NCBI GenBank assembly: GCA_022709775.1
Contig: JAKLIE010000073.1
Span: 1-7,539 of the forward strand
Reading direction: 5' to 3'
Source of the DNA: Pseudomonadota bacterium
Lineage (GTDB): Bacteria; Pseudomonadota; Gammaproteobacteria; Burkholderiales; Casimicrobiaceae
DNA: 7,539 nt
This document shows positions 6,382 to 7,539 of the stretch, piece by piece (position 1 is the stretch's first letter; every line of letters begins with the position of its first letter). A program made the translations under genes and the position numbers. The notes beneath the pieces were generated by a model. It was not told the DNA's origin. It did no database searches and saw only the letters and a program-made list of their open reading frames with translations.

Positions 6382-6389
6382 ATTGCTTG
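6377..6389 (+). promoter_or_regulatory. Predicted IHF binding site
   Basis: AATCAATTGCTTG matches the IHF consensus WATCAANNNNTTR at every defined position and has the A/T-rich tract on its 5' side that strong IHF sites usually carry. In GC-rich DNA such a match is rare by chance. IHF bends DNA sharply and would fit a regulator-activated promoter for the gene at 6513. I found no matching sigma-54 promoter (GG-N10-GC). Weak sigma-70-like boxes TTAATA (6365-6370) and GATACT (6390-6395) overlap it. Confidence 0.45.
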
Positions 6390-6397
6390 GATACTTG

Positions 6398-6457
6398 TCT
6401 GGCGGATCGCGGCCGGGGGTCGCGCGCCATTCGCCCATCGGTGAGCGATCCGCAAGA
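6398..6457. repeat. 13-bp inverted repeat upstream of the 6513 gene
   Basis: TCTGGCGGATCGC (6398-6410) is the inverse of 6445-6457 with one mismatch in 13; the arms are 34 bases apart. The right arm overlaps the second 19-bp direct repeat and the small hairpin CGCAA / TTGCG (6451-6455 / 6460-6464). It could be a paired operator or part of the 5' leader of the next gene. Confidence 0.4.
6438..6456 (+). repeat. 19-bp imperfect direct repeat, copy 2
   Basis: TCGGTGAGCGATCCGCAAG is the partner of 6272-6290, with mismatches at repeat positions 6, 16 and 17. It lies 56 bases before the ATG at 6513. Confidence 0.5.
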
Positions 6458-6512
6458 TGTTGCGCTGCACGATCCGGTCCATCGAGACGATGCCCTTGCC
6501 AGCGAGGACCCC

Positions 6513-7334
6513 ATGAACAGCTACGTCGAAGCCCATCCGCAGATCCACCTCCCGCCCGTGCCGTCCGGCGAGAATGCGCACCGCCGGACGGCGCTCTCGT
6601 GGGCGTCTTTCACCGTCCGGCATGCGCCGGACGCCGACGAGGCCGCGAAGGCCGTCGCGCTGGCCGTCCATCGCGCCCGCGAGGTTCTCGCGCGCCGGGT
6701 CGGCATCACCATGCCGGTGCGCGTGCTGGTCGTCGACGGCATGGACGACGGCCTGCGGACGCTGCGTCCCGAATCGACGCTCTGGATGCCGGCCGAGACC
6801 GGTCCGGGCTGGTCGGAGCTCGCCCGCATGCTCGACGACCGGCTGCCCCATCGCTCGCGCCTGCTGCTGCGCAGGACGATGGGCCGGGCGGCGGGACCGC
6901 TCGATCTCTCGCGAATCGCGCACACGTTCGCGATCGACGCGTACGCGGTCGCCCTGGCCGAGTCGGCGGGCACGTCGTTCCCGCGCCGCTGGATCGCGAA
7001 CGCGTTCGGCGCCTATGCGCGCGTCGTGACGCTCGCCGAAGCCGATCCCGACGGGCTCGCCGCGCAGGCGTACCTCGCCGAGACCGTCGGCGCCGCGTTG
7101 CCGCCCTCGTACGCGCTCGCGGACCCGGACGTGCGCGAAGTCGTCGAGCGCATCGAGGCGACGCGCGACGCGGTGCATGCGCACGCGCGCCGGGGCGCCG
7201 CGGCGCTCGCACGGTTCCTGCGGGTGTTCCCCGCCGGCATGGCGCCGCGCACCGACGGCGAGCTCGCGCGGCTCGTGCTGCGCGAACTGGGCGACGCCGC
7301 GTTCCTGCCCACGATCGAGGCGCTCGCCGCCTGA
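6513..7334 (+). CDS. Hypothetical protein, possible degenerate peptidase_MA/gluzincin-like
   Basis: I do not recognise this 273-residue, apparently cytoplasmic protein; it has no signal peptide or membrane segment. ATG 6513 is chosen over upstream TTG 6387 because GAGGA lies at 6504-6508 and the upstream part would cross the AT-rich control region. A helical segment (40-62) leads to a strand-like MPVRVLVVDG (67-76). Residues 135-172 resemble the metal site of peptidase_MA-type zinc peptidases: HTFAI (137-141) falls where HExxH would be, and WIANAFGAY (160-168) lines up with W-x-x-E-G-x-A-x-Y. The catalytic Glu, second His and third-ligand Glu are then Thr138, Ile141 and Asn163, so it would be inactive. 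The C terminus (207-273) is helical. This reading is an inference from motif spacing. The gene follows the STAND-SARP regulator and precedes a tiny membrane ORF. Confidence 0.75.
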   Translation: MNSYVEAHPQIHLPPVPSGENAHRRTALSWASFTVRHAPDADEAAKAVALAVHRAREVLARRVGITMPVRVLVVDGMDDGLRTLRPESTLWMPAETGPGWSELARMLDDRLPHRSRLLLRRTMGRAAGPLDLSRIAHTFAIDAYAVALAESAGTSFPRRWIANAFGAYARVVTLAEADPDGLAAQAYLAETVGAALPPSYALADPDVREVVERIEATRDAVHAHARRGAAALARFLRVFPAGMAPRTDGELARLVLRELGDAAFLPTIEALAA

Positions 7335-7359
7335 GCGCCGGAAACTGCGAGATCCTGCG

Positions 7360-7509
7360 ATGAGAGACGACTCCGGGCGGTTCGCCGCCGACCTGTTCTA
7401 CGCGATGCTGATCATCGCGATCACCGCGTCCGGCATCGCCACCGCGATGTTGACGCTCGACCTGGCGCTGGCCGACGTCATTGCGCTGGCGATGACGTCC
7501 ACGGCCTGA
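7360..7509 (+). CDS. Small hydrophobic protein (49 residues)
   Basis: ATG 7360 opens a 49-residue ORF with a charged N terminus (MRDDSGRF) and one clear membrane segment (about residues 12-33, LFYAMLIIAITASGIATAMLTL). A second, weaker hydrophobic stretch (35-45) runs to the stop. It lies 25 bases after the stop of the 273-residue protein gene on the same strand, so the two may be co-transcribed. The ribosome binding site is poor (GAGAT at 7349-7353). No family is recognised. The hydrophobic pattern and spacing favour a real small membrane protein, but a chance ORF in GC-rich DNA cannot be excluded. Confidence 0.45.
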   Translation: MRDDSGRFAADLFYAMLIIAITASGIATAMLTLDLALADVIALAMTSTA

Positions 7510-7539
7510 CGACTTCCCGACCCGACGCAACGTTTCAGG

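Larger units (their letters stand above)
6206..6512. other. Intergenic region of 307 bases rich in non-coding signals
   Basis: No convincing gene is visible. From left to right it contains a GC stem-loop, one copy of a 19-bp direct repeat, nested inverted repeats, an AT-rich island (29 of 40 bases A/T at 6361-6400 in an otherwise GC-rich setting), an inverted repeat and the second 19-bp repeat. These are entered separately. An open frame from ATG 6314 runs through but soon coincides with the wrong frame of the next gene. Confidence 0.7.

Noticed and set aside
6377..6414. Sigma-54 promoter next to the predicted IHF site
   Set aside because: Scanning GG-N10-GC spacing around 6370-6415 gave no proper match; the nearest candidate (GG at 6401) meets CC, not GC.
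6375..7184. 269-residue minus-strand open frame opposite the 273-residue gene
   Set aside because: Arg/Val-rich antisense pattern. The plus-strand frame has a ribosome binding site, balanced composition and secondary-structure-like periodicity.
6314..7363. Open frame starting at ATG 6314 in the intergenic region
   Set aside because: The ATG is the loop of a perfect hairpin, has no ribosome binding site at proper spacing, and most of the frame is an Arg-rich shadow of the 6513 gene.

Overview
The window looks like a chromosomal piece of a high-GC betaproteobacterium (Burkholderiales-like). This is judged from the very strong G/C bias at third codon positions, the protein sequences, and the gene order DUF971 - ubiE - Tim44-like - ubiJ, which is a known betaproteobacterial ubiquinone-biosynthesis arrangement. 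All recognised genes lie on the + strand. No tRNA, rRNA, CRISPR array, insertion sequence or transposase gene was seen.

Region 1 (30-2973) is a compact ubiquinone cluster. It holds a DUF971 (GBBH-like N-terminal domain) protein, a 56-residue two-segment membrane protein, the C-methyltransferase UbiE, a secreted or membrane-anchored Tim44-like protein, and the SCP2-type accessory factor UbiJ. Two junctions (small membrane protein/ubiE and Tim44/ubiJ) are 4-nt GTGA overlaps, so translation is probably coupled. UbiE methylates the quinone ring. UbiJ is a lipid-binding scaffold of the Ubi complex. The DUF971, Tim44-like and small membrane proteins are passengers of unproven role. The expected next gene, ubiB, is absent. 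A tandem hairpin pair lies between ubiE and the Tim44 gene, and a long GC hairpin pair lies in the first codons of ubiJ.

Region 2 (3011-6205) encodes a 1064-residue STAND-type ATPase regulator: an N-terminal MalT-like NTPase, a long TPR-like helical middle, and a C-terminal OmpR-type winged helix plus BTAD (the SARP DNA-binding pair). It starts 37 nt after ubiJ, where ubiB would be expected.

Region 3 (6206-6512) is the only large gap without a gene and is dense with signals. In order it has a 10-bp terminator-like stem-loop, a 19-bp imperfect direct repeat, a nested set of perfect inverted repeats, an AT-rich island with two helically phased ATTAAT units and a perfect match to the IHF consensus, an inverted repeat, and the second copy of the 19-bp repeat.

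Region 4 (6513-7509) has a 273-residue protein of unknown function that I read as a possible degenerate (catalytically dead) peptidase_MA/gluzincin-like protein, then a 49-residue hydrophobic ORF. I infer, without proof, that the dense intergenic region controls these two genes and that the neighbouring STAND-SARP protein is a candidate regulator.
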